From an uncultured Prevotellaceae bacterium (GTDB lineage Bacteria; Bacteroidota; Bacteroidia; Bacteroidales; Muribaculaceae): DNA of 64,000 bases. The notes under the pieces are model-generated. The model made no database searches and was not told the origin of the DNA. It saw only the letters and a program-made list of their open reading frames with translations. How positions within the stretch are numbered: position 1 is the stretch's first letter; each line of letters begins with the position of its first letter. Position numbers and translations under genes: made by a program. Positions 19,672 to 29,518 of this stretch are shown piece after piece. The stretch is from assembly GCA_900318535.1 (NCBI GenBank), contig ONKU01000014.1, positions 1 to 64,000 on the forward strand, given 5' to 3'.

Positions 19672-21009
19672 ATGTTTGACATTATTATCATTGGTGCTGG
19701 TCCTGGCGGTTATGAGACCGCTGCCGATGCTGCTGCACACGGCTTGACCGTTGCCATCATCGAGCGTGACCAGATGGGCGGCACTTGCCTGAACCGCGGT
19801 TGCATTCCCACTAAGGCCCTGTGCCGCAACGCCGAGGTCATCAACCTGATGCGCGAGGCCGAAGAGTGGGGCGTGAAGACCGGTGAGATGGCTTTTGACT
19901 ATGCTCCCGTGTTTGAGCGCAAAGAGGCTGTCGTGAAGCAGCTGCGCGAAGGCGTGGAAATGCTCATGGGTGCTCCCGGCATCACTGCCATCAAGGGCGA
20001 GGCCGTTCTCAAGGACGCCAATACCGTTGTTGTCAACGGTGAGGAATACCAGGCCAAGAACATCATCATCGCTACCGGTTCGGCTCCCCGCGGCCTTCCC
20101 ATCGAAGGCGCTGACCTGGCCATGACCAGTGACGACATCCTGGCGATGGAGACACTGCCCAAGAGCCTGTGCATCGTGGGTGGTGGCGTCATCGGCATGG
20201 AGTTTGCCGCCGTATTCAGCACGTTTGGTGTCGAGGTGACCGTCATCGAGTACTGCAAGGAAATCCTGCCCCCGTTCGACAAGGACGTGGCCAAGCGCCT
20301 GAAGACCGTCCTGAGCAAGCGCGGCATAAAAATCATCACCAGCGCTGCCGTCAACGGCATCACCCAGGGCGAGGACGGTTATACCGTTTCCTATGAGCTC
20401 AAGGGCAAGCCCCAGAGCGTGACCTGCGAGAAGGTGCTCATGTCGGTAGGACGTCAGCCCGTGCTGCCGCAAGGTCTGGACGCTGTTGGCGTTACCGTGG
20501 GCCGTCGCGGCATCGAGGTGGACGACAACATGATGACTAACGTGCCCGGTGTTTATGCCATCGGTGACGTGAACGGTCGCATGATGCTTGCCCACGCTGC
20601 CAGTGCACAAGGACAGCGCGCCCTGCACGCCATTCTGGGCAAAGCCGACGACATCAAGCTCGACATCGTGCCCAGTGCCGTATTCACCGTGCCCGAACTG
20701 GCCATGGTAGGACTGACCGAGGAACAGTGTGCCGAGCGTGGCATGGACGTGACGGTGAAGAAGTCATTCTTCCGCAGCAACGGCAAGGCTGTCGCCATGA
20801 ACGAGACCGACGGTCTGTTGAAGATGATTGTCGACAACGCTACCCGTCAGATTGTGGGTTGCCACATCTGTGGCGCTCACGCAGCCGACCTGATCCAGGA
20901 AGTGGTCACCGCCATGAATGCCGGTGCCACCGTTGACCTGCTGGCCCGCAGCATCCACGGCCATCCCACCTTGAGTGAGGTGATGCTGACAGCTGCACGC
21001 CAGTTCTGA
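19672..21009 (+). CDS. lpdA: Dihydrolipoyl dehydrogenase (L protein)
   Basis: FAD-dependent enzyme that reoxidises the dihydrolipoyl arm of GcvH with NAD+. It shows an N-terminal GAGPGGYETA dinucleotide fold, the redox pair Cys39/Cys44 (GGTCLNRGCIPTKAL), the NAD site GGGVIGMEFAAVFSTFG, YAIGDVNGRMMLAHAAS, and the C-terminal HPTLSE catalytic His-Glu. I prefer the ATG at 19672 (MFDIIIIGAGPGG) to the GTG two codons upstream. It closes the glycine-cleavage cluster. Confidence 0.95.
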   Translation: MFDIIIIGAGPGGYETAADAAAHGLTVAIIERDQMGGTCLNRGCIPTKALCRNAEVINLMREAEEWGVKTGEMAFDYAPVFERKEAVVKQLREGVEMLMGAPGITAIKGEAVLKDANTVVVNGEEYQAKNIIIATGSAPRGLPIEGADLAMTSDDILAMETLPKSLCIVGGGVIGMEFAAVFSTFGVEVTVIEYCKEILPPFDKDVAKRLKTVLSKRGIKIITSAAVNGITQGEDGYTVSYELKGKPQSVTCEKVLMSVGRQPVLPQGLDAVGVTVGRRGIEVDDNMMTNVPGVYAIGDVNGRMMLAHAASAQGQRALHAILGKADDIKLDIVPSAVFTVPELAMVGLTEEQCAERGMDVTVKKSFFRSNGKAVAMNETDGLLKMIVDNATRQIVGCHICGAHAADLIQEVVTAMNAGATVDLLARSIHGHPTLSEVMLTAARQF

Positions 21010-21019
21010 CCCCTATCAT

Positions 21020-21041
21020 GCAAGCCAGTGGCTTGCAATAC
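21020..21041. repeat. Gene-end palindrome plus AATAC (copy 1)
   Basis: GCAAGCC-AGT-GGCTTGC followed by AATAC, lying just after lpdA and before its terminator. Related copies occur at 29417 and 57061. Confidence 0.65.
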
Positions 21042-21049
21042 TAATAACG

Positions 21050-21092
21050 CGTCACCCAAAGCCATGCTGCTCTTGGGTGGCGTGCTGTTTTT
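21050..21092 (+). terminator. Terminator between lpdA and rsgA
   Basis: CGTCACCCAA pairs with TTGGGTGGCG (one wobble) around a 13-base loop, then a T-rich tail. It serves the plus-strand gene. Confidence 0.7.
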
Positions 21093-21103
21093 ATTTTTCT
21101 CTC

Positions 21104-22039
21104 TTAAAAGGGCTTGCGGTACTTGTTGTTGGGGTCCTCTTCGAGGATGCTCAGGTAGCTGGTGAAGCGCGACGGGGCTATCTTGCCCTGCCCGACGGCT
21201 TCCAGCACGGCACAACCCGGCTCGTGGGTATGCGTGCAGTTGTTGAAACGGCAGTCGTCCGAAATCCTGAAAATCTCAGGGAAATAGTGGGCTACCTCGG
21301 CTCGTTCAAAGTCGATGGTGCCAAAGGCTTTCACTCCCGGCGTGTCGATGATAGCCCCGCCACCAGGCAGGTCGAGCAATTCGCTGAAGGTGGTCGTGTG
21401 CATGCCCTTGTGATGGGTATGGCTCACGTCACCCACCCTGACATGGGCATCGGGGACAAGGAGATTGATGATGGATGACTTGCCTACTCCGCTGTTGCCC
21501 GAGAGAAGCGACATCTTGCCAGCAAGCTGGGCACGCAAGGCATCGGCCCCTTCGCCTGTCGCCGCCGACATGGTAACAACGGGATAACCAATGCTCTCGT
21601 ACAGTGTTTTCAACTCATCAAGCCTGCCTCGCCATTCATCGGTGTCCAACAAATCTATTTTATTGAAGGCCAGCACGGCAGGAACCTGATAGGCCTCGGC
21701 CGTAGCGAGAAAACGGTCGATGAATGTGGTACTGGTCTCAGGATTAGTCAATGTGGCAACGAGGACCGCCTGGTCAAGATTCGCTGCAATAATCTGGAAT
21801 TCCTTGGAGAGGTTGCTGGAGCGACGGATGATGTAGTTGCGACGCGGCTCGATATCTCCCACAACGGGAGCGTCACCGCCCTTGTCCTCGACCTGCACCC
21901 TGTCGCCAACGGCCACAGGATTGGTACAACGCAATCCCTTGAGGCGCAGCACACCACGCATCTTGCAATTCACAGTGTTCCCGTCGTCAAGTCGCACGGT
22001 CACCCAGCTGCCTGTATTTTTGATGACTAGTCCTTTCAA
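21104..22039 (-). CDS. rsgA: Ribosome small-subunit-dependent GTPase RsgA
   Basis: Checks late maturation of the 30S ribosome. An N-terminal OB fold precedes a circularly permuted GTPase with motif order NKIDLL (G4), GNSGVGKSSIINLL (G1), DTPGVKAFG (G3), then a C-terminal zinc site CRFNNCTHTHEPGC. The family start (KGLVIKNTGSW) falls on a TTG at 22039; no in-frame ATG precedes it before a stop. Upstream lies a 7-base-period repeat. Confidence 0.95.
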   Translation of the reverse strand: MKGLVIKNTGSWVTVRLDDGNTVNCKMRGVLRLKGLRCTNPVAVGDRVQVEDKGGDAPVVGDIEPRRNYIIRRSSNLSKEFQIIAANLDQAVLVATLTNPETSTTFIDRFLATAEAYQVPAVLAFNKIDLLDTDEWRGRLDELKTLYESIGYPVVTMSAATGEGADALRAQLAGKMSLLSGNSGVGKSSIINLLVPDAHVRVGDVSHTHHKGMHTTTFSELLDLPGGGAIIDTPGVKAFGTIDFERAEVAHYFPEIFRISDDCRFNNCTHTHEPGCAVLEAVGQGKIAPSRFTSYLSILEEDPNNKYRKPF

Positions 22040-22062
22040 TTCAAATAACTATAGTTGAATTT

Positions 22063-22090
22063 CTAACTCCTAACTCTTAACTCCTAATTT
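22063..22090. repeat. Heptamer tandem repeat in the rsgA leader
   Basis: Four units of period 7 on the plus strand: CTAACTC, CTAACTC, TTAACTC, CTAATTT. It fills the gap between the stop of the symporter gene and the rsgA start. It belongs to the same family as the repeats near 38.3, 38.7, 45.7, 46.5, 55.4, 59.7 and 63.7 kb. Confidence 0.8.
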
Positions 22091-22091
22091 T

Positions 22092-23510
22092 TTAATCCCA
22101 TGCTTCAAGGTCATTGGCCACTTCGGGGAGGTCACTGCGGTGGAAAACGGGATTCTCTATACCGCGGCGACGCTGGTCACGATAGTTCTTCAACAACTTG
22201 AAAGCGTATTTGCTCAGGAACGCCAAGGCAATCAGGTTGCACAGCGTAACCAAGGCCATGAACAGGTCACCCATATTCCAAACGAACTCGAAACTGGCCA
22301 CAGCACCCAGGAAGACAAAACCACCGCCCGAGAGGATGCGGAAGACCGTAAGTACCCACTTCTTGTCGGTCAAAAAGCGGATGTTGGCCTCGCCATAGTA
22401 GTAGTTGCCTATAATGCTACTGAAAGCAAACAGGAAGAGGGAGATGGCCACAAATATCGTTCCCCAGCTGCCCACCTGCGACTCCAGAGAGGCTTGTGTG
22501 AGTTGGATACCCTCGAGTCCTTCGGTAGTGTACAGGCCACTGACAAGCACCATAAAAGCGGTGCAACTGCACACGAGCAGCGTGTCGGTGAACACACCCA
22601 GGGCTTGAATGAGGCCCTGCTTGACGGGGTGGGAAATGTCGGCCGTTGCGGCCACATTGGGAGCACTACCCTCGCCCGCCTCGTTACTGAACAGTCCTCG
22701 CTTGACACCCACCATAATCGTCATGCCCAAGCCTCCGCCAGCCACCTGCTCAAAGCCGAATGCGCTCTCGATGATGAGTTTGAACACATGAGGTATCATG
22801 TTGATATTCGTGATGACAACGAACAGGGCCAGAATGAAATAACCGATAGCCATAATCGGCACCAAGATGCTGCTCACACGGGCGATGCGCTGAATGCCAC
22901 CAAAGGCAATGAACAGGGCAATAGCCGTGATGATGCAGCCCACCACCAACGGATCAAAACCGAAGGCCTTATTCAAGGCACCACAGATAGCGTTGCTCTG
23001 GATGGAATTGTAGGAGAGGCCAAAGGTCAACGTGATGAGCACGGCAAACAATCCCGCCATCCACTTGTTGTGCATGCCATGCCGGATGTAATAGGCCGGA
23101 CCACCAATAAACGACTCACTGGACGGGCGCTTGAACAGCTGAGCCAGCGTGGCCTCGACAAATGCCGTTGCCGAGCCAACAAGCGCAATCAGCCACATCC
23201 AGAAGACAGCTCCGGGACCACCCACGGCAATGGCGGTTGCCACACCAGCCAAGTTGCCCGTGCCCACACGCGTCGCCATCGAGACGGCGAATGCCTGGAA
23301 CGAAGAAATATGCTTCTTCTTGCCGCTATGGGTCGACGACGAGTCAACAAGTTGACGGAACATGTCACCCAACATTGTGAACTGCACAAATCGGGAGCGA
23401 ATCGTGAAATACAATCCACACAGGATCAATGCGCCTATCAGCAGATAGGCCCACAAGGCATCGTTAATCGATGTGATTATATTATTGAGGGCGTCTAGGT
23501 TAAGCGTCAT
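22092..23510 (-). CDS. Alanine/glycine:cation symporter (AGCS family)
   Basis: A 472-residue inner-membrane carrier that takes up alanine or glycine with sodium. AGCS signatures are visible: GTGNLAGVATAIAVGGPGAVFW (partly quoted), FVEATLAQ, GGPAYYIRHG and SNEAGEGSAPNVAA. About 10-11 hydrophobic segments are evident. Glycine as a substrate would fit the nearby glycine-cleavage cluster, but that link is inference. Confidence 0.92.
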   Translation of the reverse strand: MTLNLDALNNIITSINDALWAYLLIGALILCGLYFTIRSRFVQFTMLGDMFRQLVDSSSTHSGKKKHISSFQAFAVSMATRVGTGNLAGVATAIAVGGPGAVFWMWLIALVGSATAFVEATLAQLFKRPSSESFIGGPAYYIRHGMHNKWMAGLFAVLITLTFGLSYNSIQSNAICGALNKAFGFDPLVVGCIITAIALFIAFGGIQRIARVSSILVPIMAIGYFILALFVVITNINMIPHVFKLIIESAFGFEQVAGGGLGMTIMVGVKRGLFSNEAGEGSAPNVAATADISHPVKQGLIQALGVFTDTLLVCSCTAFMVLVSGLYTTEGLEGIQLTQASLESQVGSWGTIFVAISLFLFAFSSIIGNYYYGEANIRFLTDKKWVLTVFRILSGGGFVFLGAVASFEFVWNMGDLFMALVTLCNLIALAFLSKYAFKLLKNYRDQRRRGIENPVFHRSDLPEVANDLEAWD

Positions 23511-23616
23511 TTCATGCCAATTCTGTTGATTGATGCAAAATTAGGAAATAATCAGTGATTTTAGGTCTTCTTTGCGGAATAATTTTTAAATTTGCTGAAT
23601 TAAACAAGAACCGATT

Positions 23617-26600
23617 ATGAGAAAACAAGTCACATTATTATTGATAGCCTTGCTGTGCCTTGCCGCAAGCGCCCAGCAGTTGAACCGCCCCATCGGGCAA
23701 TATCCGGGAAATCCCAGTGAATACTACGGGCCGACATTGGTTCAAGACAACTCATACCGTAATATCGCGTTGCACCGCACCGTGTACCAGTCCTCGGCAT
23801 GGGACTTTAACCTCACATCACAACTGTTGACCGATGGGCTCATAGATGAGAAAGCCCCAGCCTGGCTCAATGTCACCACACCCGAGGGGCCACTGCCGCC
23901 CCATAAGAGGGAGGCCTGCATCGACGGCAACGAATGGACCAGTAACATCGTGATGGGCGGTGACACGTGGCTGCAATATGACTGGGAGAACATGGCTATC
24001 GACATCGATGAGGTGGAGATGGTGTGCAGCATGGCCTACCGTGAGGATGCCCCGCAGGGCTACAGGATACGCCTGCTCACGTCCGATAATGGCAAGTTCT
24101 GGGTCACTGCAGATGAATGGGCGGGAGATTCACTGCCTGGCGCAGCATCCTACCGCCGCGTCCACAGCGACCCCAACAAAAACTCAGGTGACGACCTGCT
24201 GCCCACGCGCAACATCAACCACACTTTTCATCTTAAGGGAAAAGCCTGCTCACACATCAAGCTGGAAATGATCACACCAGCAGCAGTCCACTGGACCTTC
24301 ACCGAACTGAAGATGAGAAAAAACGGCCAGCGTGCCAAGGGCATCTTGCCATCGGAGCACTTCACCAGTGCCTGGCGCAGTTTGGGCAACAAAGATGAAT
24401 GGGTGACCATTGACTTGGGAGCAAGCGCCAACATCGATAAAATTATGCTGTACTGGTTTGAAAAAGCCATGCTGTACAATATCAAGGTAAGCGATGACAA
24501 CATCAATTGGCAGACCATCTCAGCATCTGACAAAACACAGAATAATCTGACTACCTTAGACGCCAAGAATGTGACGGCCCGTTATGTGAGACTTAACATG
24601 AAAGGCGGAAGCCAACCCTATAGCCTAAAAGAGATTGAGGTATGGGGTACTGGAGGCCTGACTACCCAAAATCATGAGCAGGGAGGTTGGCAAGAGGGCC
24701 GATGGCTGCTCAATGGCGGCAACTGGCGATTGAAACGCGCATCCCACCCCAACGCTGCAGCAATTCCCGCTACCGTTCCCGCTACCGTTTTATCGAGTTT
24801 TGTCAATGCCGGGGCGCTACCTGACATGAACCATGACGATAACCTGATGATGGCCTCAGAATCGTTTTTCGATGGAGACTTTATCTATACGCGCTATTTT
24901 GATGTGCCCGAAGAGATGCGGGGCAAGCGTATGTTCCTCAATTTTGACGGAATCAACTGGAAAGCGGAAGTATGGCTCAACGGTACCTATCTGGGCCGCA
25001 TTGATGGTGCTTTCAAGCGCGGTAAGTTTGACATCACGCCCTATCTCAAGAATGAGAACAACTACCTGAAAGTGCTCATTCATGCCAATGCCAATCCCGG
25101 CGGCGTGAAGGTCAAGACTGAGAAGAATACCGACTTCAACGGCGGCATCCTCGGGGCTGATAACCCGACTTTCCATGCCACGATTGGCTGGGACTGGATA
25201 TCGACCATCCGTGGGCGCGACATCGGTATTTGGGACGACGTTTACCTGACAACTGCCAGCGATGTGACCGTGAGCGACCCCGTGGTGACAACCACGCTGG
25301 CTGAGGGCGACACCTTGGCTAGCATGACACCAGCCGTGATATTGACTAACCATGCACAGCAACCCGTGACCGGCATTCTGCATGGTCATATCGGGGAGAT
25401 TTGTTTTGAGAAGCAAGTCACTCTATCCGCTGGTGAAACGATTGAGGCGACCTTTAGTCCCAATGAATTCCCGCAACTTAAAGACCAGCGGATGCGGTTG
25501 TGGTGGCCCAACGGCTATGGCGAGGCTTACCTGTATGATGCGGGGTTTGAGTTTATCGTCGATGGGCAGCAGAGCGATGCCGTGGAGTATAAAGCGGGGA
25601 TTCGCGAGGTCAAGACTGTTGACAAAGACACCAAACTGAAGATTTACATCAATAACCGGCGACTGGTGCCGCTGGGCGGCAATTGGGCATTCAGTGAGAA
25701 CAACCTGAACTACCGCGGCAGGGAGTTTGATGCTGCAGTGCGCCATCACAAGGAGATGAACTACAACATGATCCGCAACTGGGTGGGCATGACCGGTGAC
25801 AAGGAATTCTTTGAGGCATGTGACCGCTACGGTATCATGGTGTGGCAGGACTTTTGGCTGGCAAACCCGGCAGACGGTCCCGACCCCGACGATGAGGCGA
25901 TGTTCATGGATAATGCACGCGACTTTGTGCTCAAGATTCGCAACCACCCCTGCATCGGCATCTATTGCGGACGCAACGAGGGCTATCCTCCCAAGACACT
26001 TGATGACGGATTGCGCGAGACCGTGGCATCTCTACATCCTGGACTTGACTATATCTCCAGCTCGGCTGACGATGGCGTGAGCGGCCATGGACCCTATTGG
26101 GCAATAAGCGCCAAGGAATATTTCGAGAAGCAGACCGGCAAACTGCACAGTGAACGCGGTATGCCCAACGTAATGACCTATGAAGGCTTGAGCCGAACGC
26201 TGGATTCTGAACACTTGTGGCCGCAGAACATCTATTGGGGCCGCCATGACTATACCATGGAGGGCGCTCAACGCGGAGCATCTTTCAACAAGCTGATTGC
26301 CGACAACTTCGGTGAGCCGACATCGGCTCAAGAGTTCTGCGACTGGGCACAATGGATCAACTATGAGGGTTACCGTGCCATGTACGAGAGCGGCAGTCAG
26401 GACCGCATGGGCCTGCTCATCTGGATGAGTCACCCCTGCTGGCCGTCGATGGTGTGGCAGACCTATGACTACTACCTGGAACCCACGGCTGCCTACTATG
26501 GTGTGAAACATGCCTGTGAACCGTTGCATGTGCAATGGAATCCCTTGAGCAACTGCGTTGAAATCGTCAACCGCTCGGCAGGCCATCAAGAGGGAATCGT

Positions 26601-27099
26601 CAAGGCCTGCATCATCAACCTGAACGGGGAAACTGTTTGGGAGCAGGTTCAAGGCTACGTATGCGATGAAGACATGACGCTGGACATGATGCAGATTGAT
26701 GTGCCTGAAGATATTGCAGGGGCCTATTTCCTGCGATTGACGCTGATGGATGCCACGGGCGCTATCAAATCGATGAACGACTACGTGAACACAACCATCG
26801 AGAATGACCGCACATCGTTACATGACCTGCGGCAGACCCAAGTGACAGCGGCCGCCAACGGCAACAGCATTACCATCACCAATAATGGCAATGTGCCTGC
26901 CGTGATGTTGCGGCTTAACCTCAAGGGCGATGACGGTGAACAGATCTTACCGGTCATCTACAGCAACAATTACCTGCACCTGATGCCCGGCGAGAGTCGC
27001 ACCATAGACATCGAATGGAAAAACGAAGATGCCCGTGGCTGCAAGCCCATTGTTGAAATCAACGGCACGAATGTAACAAAAATGACTGTACAGTTATGA
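23617..27099 (+). CDS. Glycoside hydrolase family 2 enzyme with F5/8 type C domains
   Basis: A 1160-residue secreted enzyme (signal peptide to about residue 19, ASAQQ). The first about 350 residues contain discoidin-like carbohydrate-binding regions (WVTIDLGASANIDKIMLYWF, SLKEIEVWGTGG). A GH2 sugar-binding fold, an Ig-like domain and the TIM barrel follow. The acid/base is predicted as Glu788 (YCGRNEGYPP) and the nucleophile as Glu846 (HSERGMPNV). The pattern suits a beta-mannosidase or exo-beta-glucosaminidase-like subgroup; the substrate is not certain. Its stop overlaps the next start (ATGA). Confidence 0.88.
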   Translation: MRKQVTLLLIALLCLAASAQQLNRPIGQYPGNPSEYYGPTLVQDNSYRNIALHRTVYQSSAWDFNLTSQLLTDGLIDEKAPAWLNVTTPEGPLPPHKREACIDGNEWTSNIVMGGDTWLQYDWENMAIDIDEVEMVCSMAYREDAPQGYRIRLLTSDNGKFWVTADEWAGDSLPGAASYRRVHSDPNKNSGDDLLPTRNINHTFHLKGKACSHIKLEMITPAAVHWTFTELKMRKNGQRAKGILPSEHFTSAWRSLGNKDEWVTIDLGASANIDKIMLYWFEKAMLYNIKVSDDNINWQTISASDKTQNNLTTLDAKNVTARYVRLNMKGGSQPYSLKEIEVWGTGGLTTQNHEQGGWQEGRWLLNGGNWRLKRASHPNAAAIPATVPATVLSSFVNAGALPDMNHDDNLMMASESFFDGDFIYTRYFDVPEEMRGKRMFLNFDGINWKAEVWLNGTYLGRIDGAFKRGKFDITPYLKNENNYLKVLIHANANPGGVKVKTEKNTDFNGGILGADNPTFHATIGWDWISTIRGRDIGIWDDVYLTTASDVTVSDPVVTTTLAEGDTLASMTPAVILTNHAQQPVTGILHGHIGEICFEKQVTLSAGETIEATFSPNEFPQLKDQRMRLWWPNGYGEAYLYDAGFEFIVDGQQSDAVEYKAGIREVKTVDKDTKLKIYINNRRLVPLGGNWAFSENNLNYRGREFDAAVRHHKEMNYNMIRNWVGMTGDKEFFEACDRYGIMVWQDFWLANPADGPDPDDEAMFMDNARDFVLKIRNHPCIGIYCGRNEGYPPKTLDDGLRETVASLHPGLDYISSSADDGVSGHGPYWAISAKEYFEKQTGKLHSERGMPNVMTYEGLSRTLDSEHLWPQNIYWGRHDYTMEGAQRGASFNKLIADNFGEPTSAQEFCDWAQWINYEGYRAMYESGSQDRMGLLIWMSHPCWPSMVWQTYDYYLEPTAAYYGVKHACEPLHVQWNPLSNCVEIVNRSAGHQEGIVKACIINLNGETVWEQVQGYVCDEDMTLDMMQIDVPEDIAGAYFLRLTLMDATGAIKSMNDYVNTTIENDRTSLHDLRQTQVTAAANGNSITITNNGNVPAVMLRLNLKGDDGEQILPVIYSNNYLHLMPGESRTIDIEWKNEDARGCKPIVEINGTNVTKMTVQL

Positions 27100-29414
27100 T
27101 GAAATGCCCGCTTGTGACAATTATAGCACTGGCGCTCATGACTTTTAGCATGAATGCCAAGGACAAATATCCTTATCAGAACGCCGGTCTGCCTGTAGAG
27201 CAACGTGTTGAGGATTTGCTCTCGCGCATGACCCTTGAGGAAAAAGCGGGGCAGATCGTGTGTCTCATGGGCTGGGATTCCTATCAGATCAGCGGCAAAA
27301 AAGTGACCTTGAGCGACAAGTTCAGACAAGAGGTGGACAGCCTGCATGTGGGCATGTACTGGGCGGTATTCCGTGCCGACCCGTGGACACGCAAAACTAT
27401 AGCCAACGGACTCAATCCCGCGCTGGCGGCTCAGTCGGCAAATGCCATGCAGCGATATGCCATCGAGAAGACCCGCCTGGGGATTCCCATCTTCCTCGCC
27501 GAAGAGGCACCTCACGGCCACATGGCCATCGGGGCCACGGTTTTCCCGACAGGACTTGGCATGGCCGCGACCTGGTCTCGCAACATGATGCAGCAAGCGG
27601 GAGAAATCATCGGCAAAGAGGTGCGCTCCCAAGGCGGACACATCAGCTACGGGCCGGTACTTGATTTGGCCCGAGAGCCTCGTTGGTCACGCGTTGAAGA
27701 GACACTGGGCGAGGATCCGTTCCTGAGCGGCGAGATGGGAGAATCAATGATACTCGGCTTGGGGGGCGGCGACTTGAGTCTGCCCTACTCGACCATCGCC
27801 ACGCTGAAACATTTTATCGCTTACGGCGCCAGTGAGGGCGGTCAAAACGGCGCCCGCAGCATCGTGGGCCCAAGAGAACTGAAGCAAGTGTTCTTACCAC
27901 CATTCAGGCGCGTGCTTGATGCAGGGGCATTGTCAGTGATGACCTCTTATAATTCGCTGGATGGCGTGCCCTGCACGTCCAATCGAGAGTTACTGACTGG
28001 CGTTTTACGGAACAACTGGGCATTTAACCGAGGATTCGTGGTGAGCGACCTGTTCAGCATCGATGGGCTTAGGGGTACGCACCGCACTGCAGCATCGTTG
28101 CAGGATGCGGCCATCCAGGCGCTGTTAGCAGGTGTTGATGTAGATTTGGGCGGTAATTGCTATATCCAGCTTGCTGATGCGGTGAGAACAGGCAAAGTCA
28201 GCGAGGAAGCACTAAACCAAGCCGTCAGGCGCGTGCTGCGACTGAAATTCGAGATGGGACTGTTTGAACATCCCTACGTTGACGAGAAAACCGCCGGCAA
28301 ACTGGTGAATAATGCTGAGGCCGTTGCTACAGCACGGCAGGCGGCACGAGAATCCATCACCATGCTCAAGAACGACGGCATCCTGCCCTTGGACAAGGAG
28401 TTAAAGGTAGCCGTCGTTGGGCCAAATGCCGACAACGTCTATAACATGCTGGGCGACTACACCGCGCCACAACCTGACGGCAAGGTCATTACCGTCTATA
28501 GAGGCATCAAGGCCTTGATTGGTGAGGCTAACTGCTACTATGCCAAGGGTTGTGCCATTCGTGACACCGTTGATTGCGATATAGCGGCTGCAGTAGAGGC
28601 GGCCAATCATGCCGATGTGATTGTTGCGGTAGTGGGAGGTTCATCGGCCAGGGATTTCAAGACATCCTATGAGGATACCGGTGCAGCCAGTGCCGAGCAG
28701 AAAACCATCAGCGACATGGAGTGTGGCGAAGGCTTCGACCGCGCCACGCTTGGCCTGTTGGGAAGGCAGAATGAGTTGCTCACTGCATTGAAAAAGACCG
28801 GCAAGCCGCTTGTCGTGGTCTATATTGAGGGACGTCCATTGAATAAAAATTGGGCCGACGAGAATGCCAATGCCCTGCTAACCGCTTACTATCCTGGCGA
28901 ACAAGGCGGCAACGCCATCGCCGATGTGCTGTTCGGCGACTATAACCCTGCGGGAAGACTGCCCGTTTCGGTACCCCGCCATGTGGGGCAGTTGCCAGTG
29001 TATTACAACCAGCCTCGCCCAGTGGCGCATGACTACGTCGAAATGACGGCAAAGCCTCTTTATCCGTTTGGGTACGGGTTGAGTTACACGTCGTTTGAGT
29101 ACAGTGACCTGAGCATCGCCGCAGGGCAAGTGTCTTTCAATGTGACCAACACGGGCTCGAGAAAGGGAGACGAAGTGGTACAACTCTATGTGAGCAACAC
29201 GGGAGCCTCGGTGGTGCAGCCTGAGCGGCAACTGATCGGGTTCGAGCGAGTGACACTGGAAGCCGGGGAAAGCCGCATGGTGACGTTCAATATCCTGCCC
29301 GTTGATCTGGCCATTGTGAACGACAAGATGCAATGGGCCGTTGAGGGAGAATATGTGTTGTTTGTTGGGAGCTCGAGCGAGGATATCCGGTTAACAGGGA
29401 AGCTGGAGTATTGA
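27096..29414 (+). CDS. bglX: Glycoside hydrolase family 3 beta-glycosidase
   Basis: A 772-residue periplasmic enzyme that removes terminal sugars, typically beta-glucose or xylose. The signal peptide ends near SMNAKD. Motifs: AEEAPHGHMAIGATVFPTGLG, SYGPVLDLAREPRWSRVEET, and the nucleophile Asp318 in FVVSDLFSIDGL, then the C-terminal alpha/beta sandwich and a fibronectin-III-like end (YPFGYGLSYTSFEYSD). It overlaps the GH2 gene by 4 bases, so translational coupling is likely. Gene symbol by family resemblance only. Confidence 0.88.
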   Translation: MMKCPLVTIIALALMTFSMNAKDKYPYQNAGLPVEQRVEDLLSRMTLEEKAGQIVCLMGWDSYQISGKKVTLSDKFRQEVDSLHVGMYWAVFRADPWTRKTIANGLNPALAAQSANAMQRYAIEKTRLGIPIFLAEEAPHGHMAIGATVFPTGLGMAATWSRNMMQQAGEIIGKEVRSQGGHISYGPVLDLAREPRWSRVEETLGEDPFLSGEMGESMILGLGGGDLSLPYSTIATLKHFIAYGASEGGQNGARSIVGPRELKQVFLPPFRRVLDAGALSVMTSYNSLDGVPCTSNRELLTGVLRNNWAFNRGFVVSDLFSIDGLRGTHRTAASLQDAAIQALLAGVDVDLGGNCYIQLADAVRTGKVSEEALNQAVRRVLRLKFEMGLFEHPYVDEKTAGKLVNNAEAVATARQAARESITMLKNDGILPLDKELKVAVVGPNADNVYNMLGDYTAPQPDGKVITVYRGIKALIGEANCYYAKGCAIRDTVDCDIAAAVEAANHADVIVAVVGGSSARDFKTSYEDTGAASAEQKTISDMECGEGFDRATLGLLGRQNELLTALKKTGKPLVVVYIEGRPLNKNWADENANALLTAYYPGEQGGNAIADVLFGDYNPAGRLPVSVPRHVGQLPVYYNQPRPVAHDYVEMTAKPLYPFGYGLSYTSFEYSDLSIAAGQVSFNVTNTGSRKGDEVVQLYVSNTGASVVQPERQLIGFERVTLEAGESRMVTFNILPVDLAIVNDKMQWAVEGEYVLFVGSSSEDIRLTGKLEY

Positions 29415-29416
29415 GT

Positions 29417-29437
29417 GCAAGTTATCACTTGCAATAC
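29417..29437. repeat. Gene-end palindrome plus AATAC (copy 2)
   Basis: GCAAGT-TATC-ACTTGC followed by AATAC, three bases after the bglX stop codon. Confidence 0.6.
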
Positions 29438-29451
29438 AACGACAAGTTAGA

Positions 29452-29486
29452 GGGGAGCGCTGTCACTTGGATAGCGCTCCCCTTTT
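29452..29486 (+). terminator. Terminator after bglX
   Basis: GGGGAGCGCT pairs perfectly with AGCGCTCCCC around an 11-base loop, then TTTT. Confidence 0.8.
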
Positions 29487-29518
29487 CAACGTATTTTGCC
29501 ATTCACATTATTGTCACA

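Noticed and set aside
19663-20628. Long antisense frames over gcv, lpdA, nrdJ and other highly biased genes
   Set aside because: They arise from the strong codon bias (GCC, GAC, CTG) of the sense genes, which leaves few stops on the opposite strand. None shows a conserved motif or start context.
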